NCBI GenBank assembly: GCA_015680685.1
Contig: MNCI01009596.1
Location: forward strand, 381,578 to 445,577
Length of the DNA: 64,000 nucleotides
Source: Gnetum montanum
Lineage: Eukaryota > Streptophyta > Gnetopsida > Gnetales > Gnetaceae
Direction of reading: 5' to 3'
In this document: piece by piece, positions 1 to 9,570 of the stretch
How positions within the stretch are numbered: position 1 is the stretch's first letter
Layout of the letters: each line of letters opens with the position of its first letter
Translations under genes and position numbers: made by a program
Notes under the pieces: generated by a model
What the model saw: only the letters and a program-made list of their open reading frames with translations
Databases searched by the model: none
Told to the model about the DNA's origin: nothing

Positions 1-516
1 TTCCAAGGCTCAAATAAGCAATTTCTTCAAGACAATCCTACTATGCTACCAAAAAATTGCTGCGTAAACTATCACGTATGAGACTCCATTTTTGGCTAGA
101 TAATGGATGTCAACAATTGCATTCAATATAACCTTCAAAAGACTTGACAATTTCTAATTGAAATACCACAGAGACTCACTTTAAAGATAAAATAAAGCTA
201 TTCTCATCCCATCAAAATACTAAAGATTTTCTGAACCCTCTTGACTATTGAATCGTTCAACGACATGACTACAAGCAGAGGCTCTCTTACAACAATCTCA
301 ATAGCAGTTCTTATACATTGCACAATAATAAAATTTACTACTAAAATGCTCTTAAGGCTTTTAAATAGAAGCACTTCTATGGCAAAATTTTAACAGAAAT
401 TTTCTATTGGGCAACAAGAACAATAAGAACAATCTAAAAATCCCAAAATTACTTGCCAAGGATGATACTATCTAAACCACTAGCTAGACAATTTAAACAA
501 AATAAAAAACAATAAG
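1..516. other. AT-rich intergenic DNA, no gene seen
   Basis: I see no convincing coding frame, RNA gene or repeat here. The stretch is A/T-rich and full of stops in all frames. It lies downstream, on the minus strand, of a promoter-like segment and may be intron or intergenic DNA. Confidence 0.5.
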
Positions 517-673
517 CATAACTCACAGGACCATGACAAAGAGGTTGAAATCTTTTCTTTAGCAAGTCATCTTACAAGCAATATTTCACAATGTCTTCCA
601 AGAGTGTGTCTCCAAGTGAGAGCTCCCAAAAGTGTGATACTCCCTCCTTGAACCCTAAAGCCTTTTTATAGGG
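517..673 (-). promoter_or_regulatory. Possible minus-strand promoter with leader and splice donor
   Basis: On the minus strand a TATA box (CCCTATAAAAAGG, 661-673) is followed by about 130 bases without an obvious conserved frame. A good splice-donor match (CCTGTGAGTTATG) lies near 517-531. This resembles the start of a transcript with a short non-coding first exon, or the U3/R part of an unrecognised LTR. No matching coding region was found downstream, so the assignment rests on motif order alone. Confidence 0.25.
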
Positions 674-722
674 TTCAAAGGTAGGTAGGTAGGTTACAAA
701 ATATCTTGGGTGGTTATAACCA

Positions 723-960
723 CCATAGAGAGAAAAAAGTTGTAGGTGACAAGTGTCCCATTTAGTTGCCAAGTGTCTTCATTCAGTTGCCAAGTGGTCT
801 CATTTAATTACCAAGTAGTCATCATGGAGATAAAAAGGTTGTAGTTGACAAGTGTCCCATGCAATTGATAAGTGGCCCTTCAGTCTCCAAGTGGTCACCA
901 TGGAGATAAAAAGGTTATAGTTGACAAGTGGCCTTGGTGGTTACAAACATCATGGGATTA
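723..960. repeat. Degenerate tandem repeat, about 76-100 bp period
   Basis: The block CATGGAGATAAAAAGGTT plus TAGTTGACAAGTG occurs at 823 and again at 899, a period of 76 bp. A weaker copy starts near 723. Between them the phrase CCAAGTGGTC or CCAAGTGTC recurs every 20-30 bp. It lies just upstream (minus sense) of the TATA box at 661-673, as enhancer-like repeats in LTRs often do. That reading is inference. Confidence 0.6.
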
Positions 961-1581
961 AGGCTAGGAAGTTGCAACTTCCACACAAAGTTAAAACTAT
1001 AGAAATAAAATCTATGGTGGCCAAGTGTCCTATTGGATAACTATCCAATATAACTCCTTAGCATATGCAAATTTTTAAATCAATATCAATACTTACTTGG
1101 TACACAACCAAGGGCTGTCAAACTTACATTAGCAATTAAATAATTTATATCAAAACCCAAAATAAATGTTGTATGATTTTTAAATAAAGAGAATATTGGG
1201 GCCACGTGGCCTGTAAATAATGTGGGCTGGTCCAAGTAGCGAGGCCCATGGAAGTGGTTGTACCGCCAAACCCATGGATTACTCCCTTAACCGATGGACT
1301 GGTGTGTTTGCTGTGGTGCGTCAGCTCTACATCCGTCTTCATTATCACTGGAAATTATTTTCAGATTAAATCATGCATACCTGCTGAATCTTCTTCTAGG
1401 TAACTGCAAGAAGATGGTGAATTTCACAGACAATTGCCACCATAAAACAAGGCCCTGACGCGTTGCAACTCCTCCATCTTCGATGCTATTGATGTCGTTG
1501 CTCATTTCATTTTGTTGCACTGATTCTACTGATTATTTCATATGGCATGGCTCCATGCTCCAAACTCAGTAGTTTCTGCAA
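961..1581. other. No gene recognised
   Basis: Mixed-composition DNA. Short open frames exist on both strands, but none shows a family motif. It lies directly 3' (minus sense) of the LRR fragment and may hold the 3' part or untranslated tail of that relic. Confidence 0.4.
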
Positions 1582-1898
1582 TTAACGGCAAAAGTCAAGG
1601 CTCAGAGAGCGGAGCTTAGGAAACGTGCCACCTCTGCTGTACTCCTCCAGCAAAACAACCTCCTCAGGAAAATTTAAGTACAGATGCGTGAGCTCTGGAA
1701 GTTTGGAAATCTCAGTTGCAATATCAAAAATGCGGCCCAAAGCCAAATGTCTAAGTCTCTGGAAACTAAGCAGCACTATGGAGCCTGGTAACCCAATGCG
1801 GTGCAATGCTAGATTCTGGAGCCTCTCTAAACACTGCGGCCACTCCTCCGGCAACGTCAGTATACCTCCTCTGCTAGACAAAATCAGCGAATGCAATC
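1582..1898 (-). pseudogene. Leucine-rich-repeat fragment, NB-LRR-like
   Basis: The minus-strand frame gives about 104 residues with three to four imperfect leucine-rich repeats: LPEEWPQCLERLQNLALHRI, then LSFQRLRHLALGRI, then LPELTHLYLNF, ending PKLRSLSLDFCR and a TAA stop at 1582-1584. The spacing LxxLxxLxL and the 'KLPELTHLYL' style resemble the C-terminal LRRs of plant NB-ARC-LRR disease-resistance proteins. An in-frame TGA sits directly upstream (about 1899), there is no ATG, and no NB-ARC motifs (P-loop, GLPL, MHD) lie nearby, so this is a detached piece. It follows an HSP70-like fragment on the same strand within 40 bp, which suggests a composite relic. It could also be the last exon of a gene whose other exons are missing. 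Confidence 0.6.
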
Positions 1899-1936
1899 AT
1901 GATGGCGGAGTTTGCCCTGTCTGGAATCTGCTGATT

Positions 1937-2098
1937 TCAAGATGAAATGCTTGTAATTGTAGGAAATGTGATGATAAGGTATTCCATGTACATGTCCAGC
2001 CTGTACGTAATTGTTGCCATTGTTGGTTCGTTGATGATGTGCATGACATAGAGGCCAGTGATGGCGCTGGCGTCTTTGGTGGCCTGGGGCTGTGTCCA
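1937..2098 (-). pseudogene. HSP70 (DnaK-type chaperone) ATPase-domain fragment
   Basis: Read on the minus strand in the frame ending at a TGA (1937-1939), this gives [20 protein letters not shown] followed by [11 protein letters not shown]. It matches the strongly conserved HSP70 nucleotide-binding-domain segment usually written QATKDAG..GLNVxRIINEPTAAAIAYGLD. Intact HSP70 is an ATP-driven cytosolic or organellar chaperone of about 650 residues. Only about 35 recognisable residues remain here, with substitutions at key positions (the AAA of PTAAAIAYG is lost). Upstream the frame breaks down near 2100-2130 and downstream it runs into unrelated residues. A TATA box lies about 100 bp upstream and an LRR fragment follows. 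It is a short captured or decayed piece, not a working chaperone. Confidence 0.65.
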
Positions 2099-2200
2099 TG
2101 TGGAATTTTGGATCGTTAGTTGTTTGCTACTACCTGACCGCTATCGCTGCCTCCTTTGCGACTCAACTAATGAACGAAAAATGCCCTAGTGCCCCTGTGT

Positions 2201-2211
2201 AGGGTTTTATA
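2201..2211 (-). promoter_or_regulatory. TATA box upstream of the HSP70-like fragment
   Basis: The minus-strand sequence TATAAAACCCT lies about 110 bp upstream of the first ATG (2097-2099) on that strand. The ATG opens a frame different from the HSP70-like one. The placement would suit a plant core promoter, but nothing shows that it is active. Confidence 0.25.
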
Positions 2212-3799
2212 TGGTGAGATAGCTATACCCCTTGTGGTGGCCATTGATGGCCAAGATCTGCCCCAGCGGCTTCCGTTTCTTGATTTTTATCTATTTTCAC
2301 AGATTTTTCCTTCTTAAACTCGAGGATCCCATGACACGTGGTGACGATTGGTGGTGTGGTCCACCCGACAGGAGCATCGGTTGACTTGGTGATGGAAAGC
2401 TATAGAGTAGAGGAAACACAGTGTAGTGTGTGGAAACTTCCATGACGTAATAATAATAAATGGAATTATGATGAGAGGAGGAGGAGGAGAATCCAGTGTC
2501 AATGCAGCATACATATTTTGCATTGAGAATGCCACACAGAAGATGGCAGAAGATGGAAGGCTTCCATCTTCTGGAAGAACCACTTCAATGGGGCTACAGT
2601 AAAACTTTTCACTGTAACTATTTCTGTAATCCTCACCTCTATAATAGTTTATCGCAACCGATCCCACAATATGTCTGTACCATGAAGTGGCCAAAATGTG
2701 CCAACTGTAATGATCCCACCCTACATAAGGTCATACCTATATGGAATTATGCTAGGCCATCGAGGGTATGATTGAGAAGATCCTATGGCTTTTGTGTATT
2801 AATGTTACACTTGTCCCATAAGGGATTATGACTTGAAGGTATGTTTTAATTCTTTTCTAGGTGTGAATGTTGCACTTGTCCCACAAGGAATTGTAACAAG
2901 TTTTAATTATTGTTTTGTTATGTATATTTAAAAAATATATAAAAATTATAAAATTATAATTACAAAAGTATAATTTTTCTATTATGGCAACATGGATTTC
3001 TTCACTTGTATCATATGTATTATAATATTTTTATTTATTGAACACAATGATATACAAAAGTAAACTTTGTAATTCATGGTTTTGTCATCTTTGGTATTTA
3101 AAATTGATTTCTACATGCACAATTGATAGACCTCTTATGGTCTTGGTGAGGGGCCCCCTATCATTAGCATTATTGCTTTTATTACTTGTACCTTCATAAT
3201 TTTCCTTTTTTTAATTGTTGATTTTTAAGAAATAAAGAACTAAAGTGATCATGGTTTTATTGAATAAGGAAAATAGATTGTAGCAGAATCCTTAATTAGT
3301 GCAAATTACTTTTAAAAATATGGTGAGTGAAGTGGCATCTCCTATTATGGTGAAATTTCATCAAGACAAACTATGATGATAGTGGAATGCACATAGACAA
3401 TCTTGCAAAGAAACTAGGAAAGTTGCATCTGCCATCTTTGAGGAATCTTTTTTCAATCAAGGCTTCATTAAGGACTTGGTAGATTACAAACCCATGTTAC
3501 CTCAATAATCAATGTATGTTGATCATACGAAGTAAGAGGTTCATGATATGATTGCGAAGCAATAGTATAAGCACATGCATGCTAAGAAGATGATAGAACC
3601 TTCTCCTAAAGACTCTCATTGCTATAACATGAGTGATTTTAGGGGAAGGAGGCTCATGCATCTTTGTCCATGGGATCTAAGCTACATTGTTAATGACTTG
3701 AACCAATCCATCATCTTGCATTTGTCTTGAAACACCACAAAATTTCAGGTATCGGCATCTTGATTGCAGATTTTTCTAAGTGTTAGAGCGATGGCACTT
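2212..3799. other. No gene recognised; AT-rich with a short direct duplication
   Basis: No coding family was recognised. A phrase beginning TTACACTTGTCCCA and ending near GGGATTATGAC occurs at about 2803 and, diverged, at about 2868, a small tandem duplication. A polypurine stretch (GAGGAGGAGGAGGAG) lies near 2476. From about 2900 the DNA is very A/T-rich. Confidence 0.4.
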
Positions 3800-4096
3800 T
3801 CTGCACCCTACTACGTTGCATAGCGTAGTGTAGCATAGCACTATAATGTAACATCCTACTACACTGTGTAGCGTAGCACTACAGTGCAACACCTTGCTAC
3901 GCTTCGTAGCGTAGCGTAGCATAGTGCTACAGTGCGTAGCGTAGCACTACAGTGCAACACCCTGCTACGCTGCATAGCGTAGCGCTACAGTGCAACACCC
4001 GATGCTACAGTGCAGCATAGCGCTATAGTGTAACACCCACCACACTGCCACATGGCACCTGATCTGCATTTTGGGCTAACCCTAGCTCTATAAATA
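3800..4096 (+). promoter_or_regulatory. GCGTAGC-rich palindromic array before a TATA box
   Basis: Between about 3806 and 4035 the words GCTACGCTGCGTAGC, GCGTAGCACTACAGTGC and AACACC recur at least five times with small changes, many forming imperfect palindromes. The array ends about 50 bp before CTATAAATA (4088-4096), then a purine-rich leader (GAGAAGAGGAAGGGGG) follows. This is the architecture of an LTR U3 with an enhancer array and core promoter, parallel to the GATATC arrays of the other LTRs here but with an unrelated motif. No matching LTR end or second copy was found, so it may be a truncated or solo LTR, or the promoter of a lost gene. Confidence 0.5.
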
Positions 4097-4884
4097 CCTA
4101 TGTGCCCTCTTTTTTAGAGGGGAGAAGAGGAAGGGGGAAAGCTTCAATTTCTTTACCAGCAAGGCAGTTAGCATTTTTTTAGAAAGGCATTTGACATTTT
4201 TGGCATCTTGGCACTTAGCTTCGTGGGTGAACGAGACCTAGAGCACACCACACCGATAGAGAGGCACAACTACATCGCATGGTACACTATGATCATCTAC
4301 CCAGGAGTCACAGTTTATCACAGTGAGCATCAGAATTCACAGTTCAACACCACTAAGGCTGTGACTTCGCTCCTACTGTGCCTATTTTATACCTGTACCC
4401 TTTTTCGGGGTGGTGCATCTTCCTATTCAAACTCTTTTTTTTGGCTGATTACAACATTTATTTCTTTTTTGGCATTGTAAACTATTTAATCGTGTCCACT
4501 ATCCTATTACATGCTTTAGCATGTTTCTACTGTTGTGCACATTATGTTTTCTTTTATTTTACTGCCAGGTGTTCCATTTAAAATCATTTTTTTGCAAAAA
4601 GGGTTATTGTACATTGATTAAGTCCCTATTTGATTGACAAGACCATTCAGGGCACCCTGAATTCATTTTCTCCAACATTATCCTTGCACGGATTCAAGGT
4701 TAGGTTGTGCGCTTGAAGACCTCTCAGTGTTCCCAGCCACTGACATTTTCTATTGCTACATGTCTTACCTTCATTTAAATGAAGGTGTTGATGGTTTGAA
4801 TGAGCCATTATTTCCATGGATCTACTAGGGTCAAATTCATGAAGTGGTTTGCATCCCAACTAAAATTATTAAGGAAAGAAAAAT
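4097..4884. other. Leader-like region, no gene recognised
   Basis: This follows the TATA box at 4088-4096 and precedes the gag relic. Open frames of 60-90 codons exist but show no family motif and look like chance. It may be the R/U5 and leader of the element to which the relic belongs. Confidence 0.35.
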
Positions 4885-5780
4885 AAGAATTTTTGATATG
4901 GTTGACATTCCCATGTTCAATGACCAATTGAATGATGATCCATAACTTCATGTTTAAACATTTGTAATTACTTATGAATAACAAGGGTTAAATAGTGAGT
5001 GATAGAAACTTCGTCATTTCTCCCACATACTCAGTGATCATGCTAAGTCATGGTCTCAACCTCTTCCTCCTAATTCCATCTTTTCTTAGATAAACATGTT
5101 AAAATTTTTGAATGTCAGGTTTCAATCTTATGCCCAAGTTGCAAATCTTAGAAAGAAGATAGTAGGATGGAAGTATAATACTAATGAATCATTAGATGTG
5201 ATCATAGAATGATATAATTACATGTTAAATATGTGTCAAAATCATGGGTTTGGAAAATGTGACCAATTGATGCACCTAGAAAAAGGAATATGGTTGCAAA
5301 CTCATGAAAGGATGGATAAGAGACGTTACCTTGATTAGATGTCTTACCCTAGCAATTCATTTATTTAGCTACACCAATAACATCAATAATGGATGGGGTC
5401 TAATCCTTGGAATATGACACCTTGGAGTGTTCCCTTTGCTGTGTAACAAACTTCATCATACCATCCTCCTTCCTATTATAAAACTTAGTAGGCTATGAAC
5501 CAAATATCTCAAGCAATGCCCCATCAATATTTTCCATATCCACCATAACTATCTTAGCAATTGCATGCTCAATAATATCCATATTGACTTTGTGAACCAT
5601 TACAAAAAGGAATTTAAATAAGCTATAGTAGGAATACATCCAGTTCTTTAAGACAATGTACTATCCTTAATTTCCATGATCATATGCTATTGGATAGCAT
5701 GACAATAATCTTGTTCCTACTATACCAAGAGGTTCATCACCTCATAGACAAAAGTATTTTTGTAAGAGAAAGAACATAAC
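4885..5780 (+). pseudogene. Very decayed Ty3/gypsy gag relic
   Basis: Translated pieces align by eye with the central Gag of the better-kept elements in this window. DMVDIPMFNDQLNDDP matches DMNNIPQFEGGYNADP of the others. YAQVANLRKKIVGWK (about 5120-5170) matches YSRVSNLRKQIQGWK. MCQNHGFGKCDQLMHL (about 5230-5277) matches the HRCPGHGY segment. A tyrosine- and proline-rich tail (HQYFPYPP, about 5522) corresponds to the Gag C-terminal part. Stops and indels are frequent and no protease or RT was found after it. It is the oldest element remnant in the window and may belong with the promoter-like array at 3800-4096. Confidence 0.55.
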
Positions 5781-7189
5781 TAGTAGTGAAGATTCATGCT
5801 CATATCTTTTTTCCCATCATCTTTAAAGAAATAGAACCAATATGATTCTATTTCTAAATATCAAACAAATGAGGGTTTTTATTACTTATTTAGATAGATA
5901 CAAAGGTAACCATAAGCACAAGGAAGAAAAATTCATATTCAAAATTTAGCCAACAAGGCCAACACCTAGGATACCATAAAGAATATTAATCTGCTCATTA
6001 GCCTTTTGGGGATGTTAATCAAAAGGAGGTTATTAGGTATTAGTCTTGAACTTAGTCATTGGGTAAGATGCCTTCACATAATGGCCTTAGTGGTAGAGTA
6101 TGGTTTGTTCTATTTGTGTGACTTAAATTTTGTTTTGTGTATATTTTTTGAAATTAACTATCAATCATTCTCTAATTTGCTTATTCTTTTGGTTTGATGT
6201 GATTTAGTATGTATGTTTTTGAGCATAAAAATTTATCAATTTTGATTTGTTATTATTTTGGTATGATTATTTTGCTTTTCTTATATTAATGATTAATTAG
6301 TTTTGATTTTCATATTCTTTTGAGTGTATTTTTTGTATTCATGAGAAATGAATTAATGTGCTTTATAAGTGCTCATCTTGAGAGCCAAATGATGGATGGG
6401 TAAGCTTACAGATGTGATGATGATGTGAGAGTGTTGAATAGGTTTGATGTGAAACTTTGGTTGATGGAATGCACCCATAATGAAAATTTATCCACCTCCT
6501 TTTCTTCTACCATCACTTGTGAGCTAGATGTTATGATTTTGAGTAATGCCTAAACTTTGTTTTTGTTGTTTTTCCATCACTACATTATCATTTAGATGTT
6601 AGAGTTTTTATGTATTGATTCTATGTATTAAAGAAGGCTAGAAAGCCAAAGAAAAATGGAAGAAAATAACTAGAAAATCTTACAAAATAATAGTTTTATG
6701 CTAAAAGAAAAAATCAAAGATGAGAACAGTTTGTCCTACATGAGAGAGATTGCAAATTCTCTTCTCTTCTCAAGCTATAAATTAAGAATCTCTCTTGTAC
6801 ATAATTAAAGCATTTTCAGTAGTGAAGTGAGGATGTCTCTTAAGATTTTTTCTCTTCCTTCATTCTCCACTTATTATCCATATGAGAAGGTGTTTTAGTT
6901 TTCTCAAGCTTCATGAAGAGCATCCCTTTTGCATTCTTATAGCCATTATTTCTCATAATCCAAAGCTTTCACATAGTAGTCCTTAGTTGCTAGTTTCTCA
7001 TAATTTTCTTACATAAATTCTTACATTCTCACAACCCTCAAGTTTTCATAATTCTCATACGCAAACCCTTAAGTTTCTCTACACTAGTTTAACCATCAAC
7101 ATCTTCAAACCCTTCAATAATTTTAAGTTGTGGCCCTTAATTCAATTTTCCTGCAAGACCATGACCAGACTGCTCCTCATGGTATTATA
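5781..7189. other. AT-rich DNA, no gene recognised
   Basis: No conserved coding segment was seen on either strand. Short frames such as 6006-6197 look like chance openings in T-rich sequence. Confidence 0.45.
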
Positions 7190-7660
7190 AAATAAGATCA
7201 TCATGACTTATAGTTATGAAGAATTTCATGCATAAGTGCAAGGAAGTAAATACCAGGTTTTAGAAGCTATTATGACTTAACCATGACTCATGATTAGGCA
7301 ACCATGGCTTGACCACAACTCATGGTTAGGTGACCCCAAGCATACCATGACTTGTGGCCAGGCAAACATGACCTAACCATGACTTGTAATTAGGTGACCT
7401 TGAGTACATCAAGACTCATGATCATAGAAAATTAGTCCAGAAGGACAAGGTCAATAGCAATAGTTGTAGTAGCTATCATAACTTAACTACAACCCATGGC
7501 AAGCCATCACGAGGATACCCATGATGGATACATCATAAGTAAGCGACAACTCATGGTCACTATTTTTCTACCTCTAAATAGACCATGACTATACCATGAC
7601 TTATGATTTGGCATCACAAGGGTACCAAAACCCATGGTTTAAAATTATGAGTGCACCATG
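7190..7660. repeat. Degenerate minisatellite on ACCATGACTCATGATTAGG
   Basis: Variants of CCATGACTTGTGATTAGGTGACC recur at irregular 30-50 bp intervals (for example near 7281, 7312, 7345, 7377, 7587 and 7658), separated by short unique spacers. It is an old, diverged tandem array. It codes for nothing recognisable. Confidence 0.55.
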
Positions 7661-7994
7661 ACTTACGATTTGTTAAATATGAGATGATCAAAACTTGTGG
7701 ACAAGATAAGCTTTCAAATTTTAAAGATTTTAGACTCCAATCCTTAGTCGAGCCTCGAATGGCATTTCTATTATACCAACTACAACACCAGACAAATATT
7801 CAACAAGGAGCTAAATCTTGTATCATAAGTGGAGAAGCTGCTACTATTAGATCCATGGAAGATTTAATAAGCTCAGAATTCTACATTTGAGGTTTAGAAA
7901 TCCATATGGATGGTTGATTACAATTTAGAAAAGTGTATGCCATGGAGGGATCCCATGATCATTAGGGTTGGTTCATGTGTTTGTTCTTGCCTTG
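7661..7994. other. Left flank of element B, no gene recognised
   Basis: This is the sequence into which element B inserted. A frame at 7651-7890 (79 codons) has no recognisable motif. Confidence 0.4.
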
Positions 7995-7999
7995 CTTGA

Positions 8000-8911
8000 T
8001 GATGAAGCATCAAAGTGTTGCATTGATGGATCCCCATTGATGTGGCCTCATTGATGAGCCCCTGTTGATGTAGCATTTGTTGCATCTATGGGGCCTTATC
8101 GATGTAGCTCCATAATAAAGTCTATGAATATGCACTCACCAGCCATGTTTATGAAAGGTCAAGTCATTGTTGTAGTAGAGCTCTTACAGGTTTATTATTT
8201 GAGAGTTAGAATATTTCTCTGAGTGCCCATAGTAGGAGTTATAAAGTGTATGGATCTTTATTTGAGCATTGATGTACTTGAGCACACCAATGTGTACTGT
8301 AATAAAGATGAGCCTTTTGATCAAACATTGTAGCACTTGGAATAGATTAATGATTTATTTCTACATTTACTATTTTTATTAACTATGTAATTAGCATAAA
8401 CTTCATAAATTAAACTTCATTTGATTAATTAATTAAGCTAAATAGATTAAACACATAACTACAATTTCTTTTAGCGTAAACATGTATTCTCTTAGTAATC
8501 CTAGTAATGTTATTGCTTAGTTCGCCCAGTAGCATAGAGCTTGGTAATCCCAGTAGTGGATATGTGAGTTTAGGATGTGTGCAAAAAGTGGGATTGGATA
8601 TTTATGTTAGGATTAGTTAGAGATTAATTAATTAGTTAGATTAAATTAGTTATTAAATTACTTCATTTCTCTATTTTAAGCACCAAGAACATAAAACATA
8701 AAATAATAAAAATCATATGCCTCGATTACACTTAACCATACCTTTATATATCACAAGTGTAATTGGGAAGAAAATGAATGACTATTAAGGCAAGTTCACT
8801 TCCTAGAGGCCAGTGTATTAGAAGACATAGAGTCCATGAAATTCAATTGGATTTCATGTGAATGCTTAGTGATTCGTATGGTTGAGCATAGGGGTACTTT
8901 TCTACTCATCA
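8000..8911 (+). repeat. Element B 5' LTR
   Basis: It starts TGATGAAGC and ends ACTCATCA. U3 carries repeats of the type GGGCCTTATCGATGTAG, then a TATA-like CTATGAATATG near 8121. The U5 side has tandem TTGGTAATCCCAGTAG words (8520-8570), and the last 35 bp (GTTGAGCATAGGGGTAC) are shared with every other LTR family in the window. It lacks the GCGATATCGC palindromes of the other families. Confidence 0.85.
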
Positions 8912-8912
8912 T

Positions 8913-8930
8913 TGGTGCCATTATCGAGGA
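8913..8930 (+). other. Element B primer binding site (tRNA-Asp type)
   Basis: TGGTGCCATTATCGAGGA starts two bases after the LTR. Plant tRNA-Asp 3' ends would pair with TGGCGCCGTTGCCGGGGA, so this is a decayed tRNA-Asp site with about five changes. Confidence 0.65.
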
Positions 8931-8982
8931 ACTCTTTTTGTTGAAACGTATGCTATCTAGGTTTAATGAACATCATTAACAT

Positions 8983-9458
8983 TGATGGGACGTGATATTG
9001 CATGGGCCACGATATCATGTCCGCGATATCGCGTCGGTCCCTATGATATCGCATACACGATATCGTAGCCCATTACCTTGTCTATAAATAAGAGGTGGCT
9101 TTCCCTTGTAAGATCATCTAGATCTAGACCCTTAGCTAAACTCTGGCATTTTTACCGTTCCAGAGATAGAATAATTTCCATGTGCCTGCAATAGGAGCCT
9201 CAAAGTGAACGGATCTTTATTTGAGCAATTTGTACCTGAGCACATATTTGTGTATGGAAATAAAGATGAACTTTTTGATAAACCTTGCAGTGCATGGACT
9301 AAGCTAATTAGGATTTAATATTTGTTAAATGCTTAAATGCTTTCTTAGATAATTAATCTCTCTCAACCCTTAACTTCTAGTTAAGTGCATTCNACCGGAT
9401 CACGCGTGAGACGCTCATATTCATATGGTTGAGTGTAGGGGTACCTCGCCACTCATCA
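8983..9458 (+). repeat. A1 5' LTR (collapsed at an N)
   Basis: U3 has five GATATC or GATATT palindromic cores within about 85 bp (8990-9067), then CTATAAATAAGAGG (TATA, about 9082), R/U5, and the shared end GTAGGGGTACCTCGCCACTCATCA. It is 476 bp against 799 bp for the 3' LTR. The missing 340 bp fall at the single N at 9393, where two ATTCA words were joined, so this is an assembly collapse rather than a real deletion. Confidence 0.88.
9393..9393. other. Single-N join hiding an LTR collapse
   Basis: TGCATTC and AACCGGATC were joined here. In the 3' LTR of A1 these lie about 340 bp apart, both inside ATTCA contexts. Confidence 0.85.
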
Positions 9459-9459
9459 T

Positions 9460-9477
9460 TGGCGCCATTTGCTGGGG
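9460..9477 (+). other. A1 primer binding site (tRNA-Asp type)
   Basis: TGGCGCCATTTGCTGGGG starts one base after the LTR and differs at three positions from the complement of the plant tRNA-Asp 3' end. tRNA-Asp priming is usual in Athila/Tat-type elements. Confidence 0.8.
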
Positions 9478-9570
9478 ACTTAGTTGTTTGTGTGCTACGT
9501 AGAACATAGGAAATCATTCACATCATTGGAAGCTAAAACGAACCCTTAAGGTTAATAAAAAAAAAAGATA

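Noticed and set aside
1625-1945. 106-codon plus-strand frame opposite the LRR fragment
   Set aside because: Antisense shadow of the leucine-rich frame on the minus strand.
2551-2590. Possible heat-shock element (TTCTGGAA) upstream of the HSP70-like fragment
   Set aside because: Only one proper inverted pair of units is present; neighbouring GAA and TTC units are out of phase, and the downstream gene piece is an internal fragment.
4208-4581. Two overlapping plus-strand frames with hydrophobic segments
   Set aside because: Hydrophobicity follows from T-rich sequence; there is no conserved motif and the frames overlap each other.
8990-9067. Evenly spaced GATATC repeats considered as a CRISPR-like array
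   Set aside because: The units are short palindromes inside an LTR promoter with irregular spacing and no spacers of constant size, in plant DNA.
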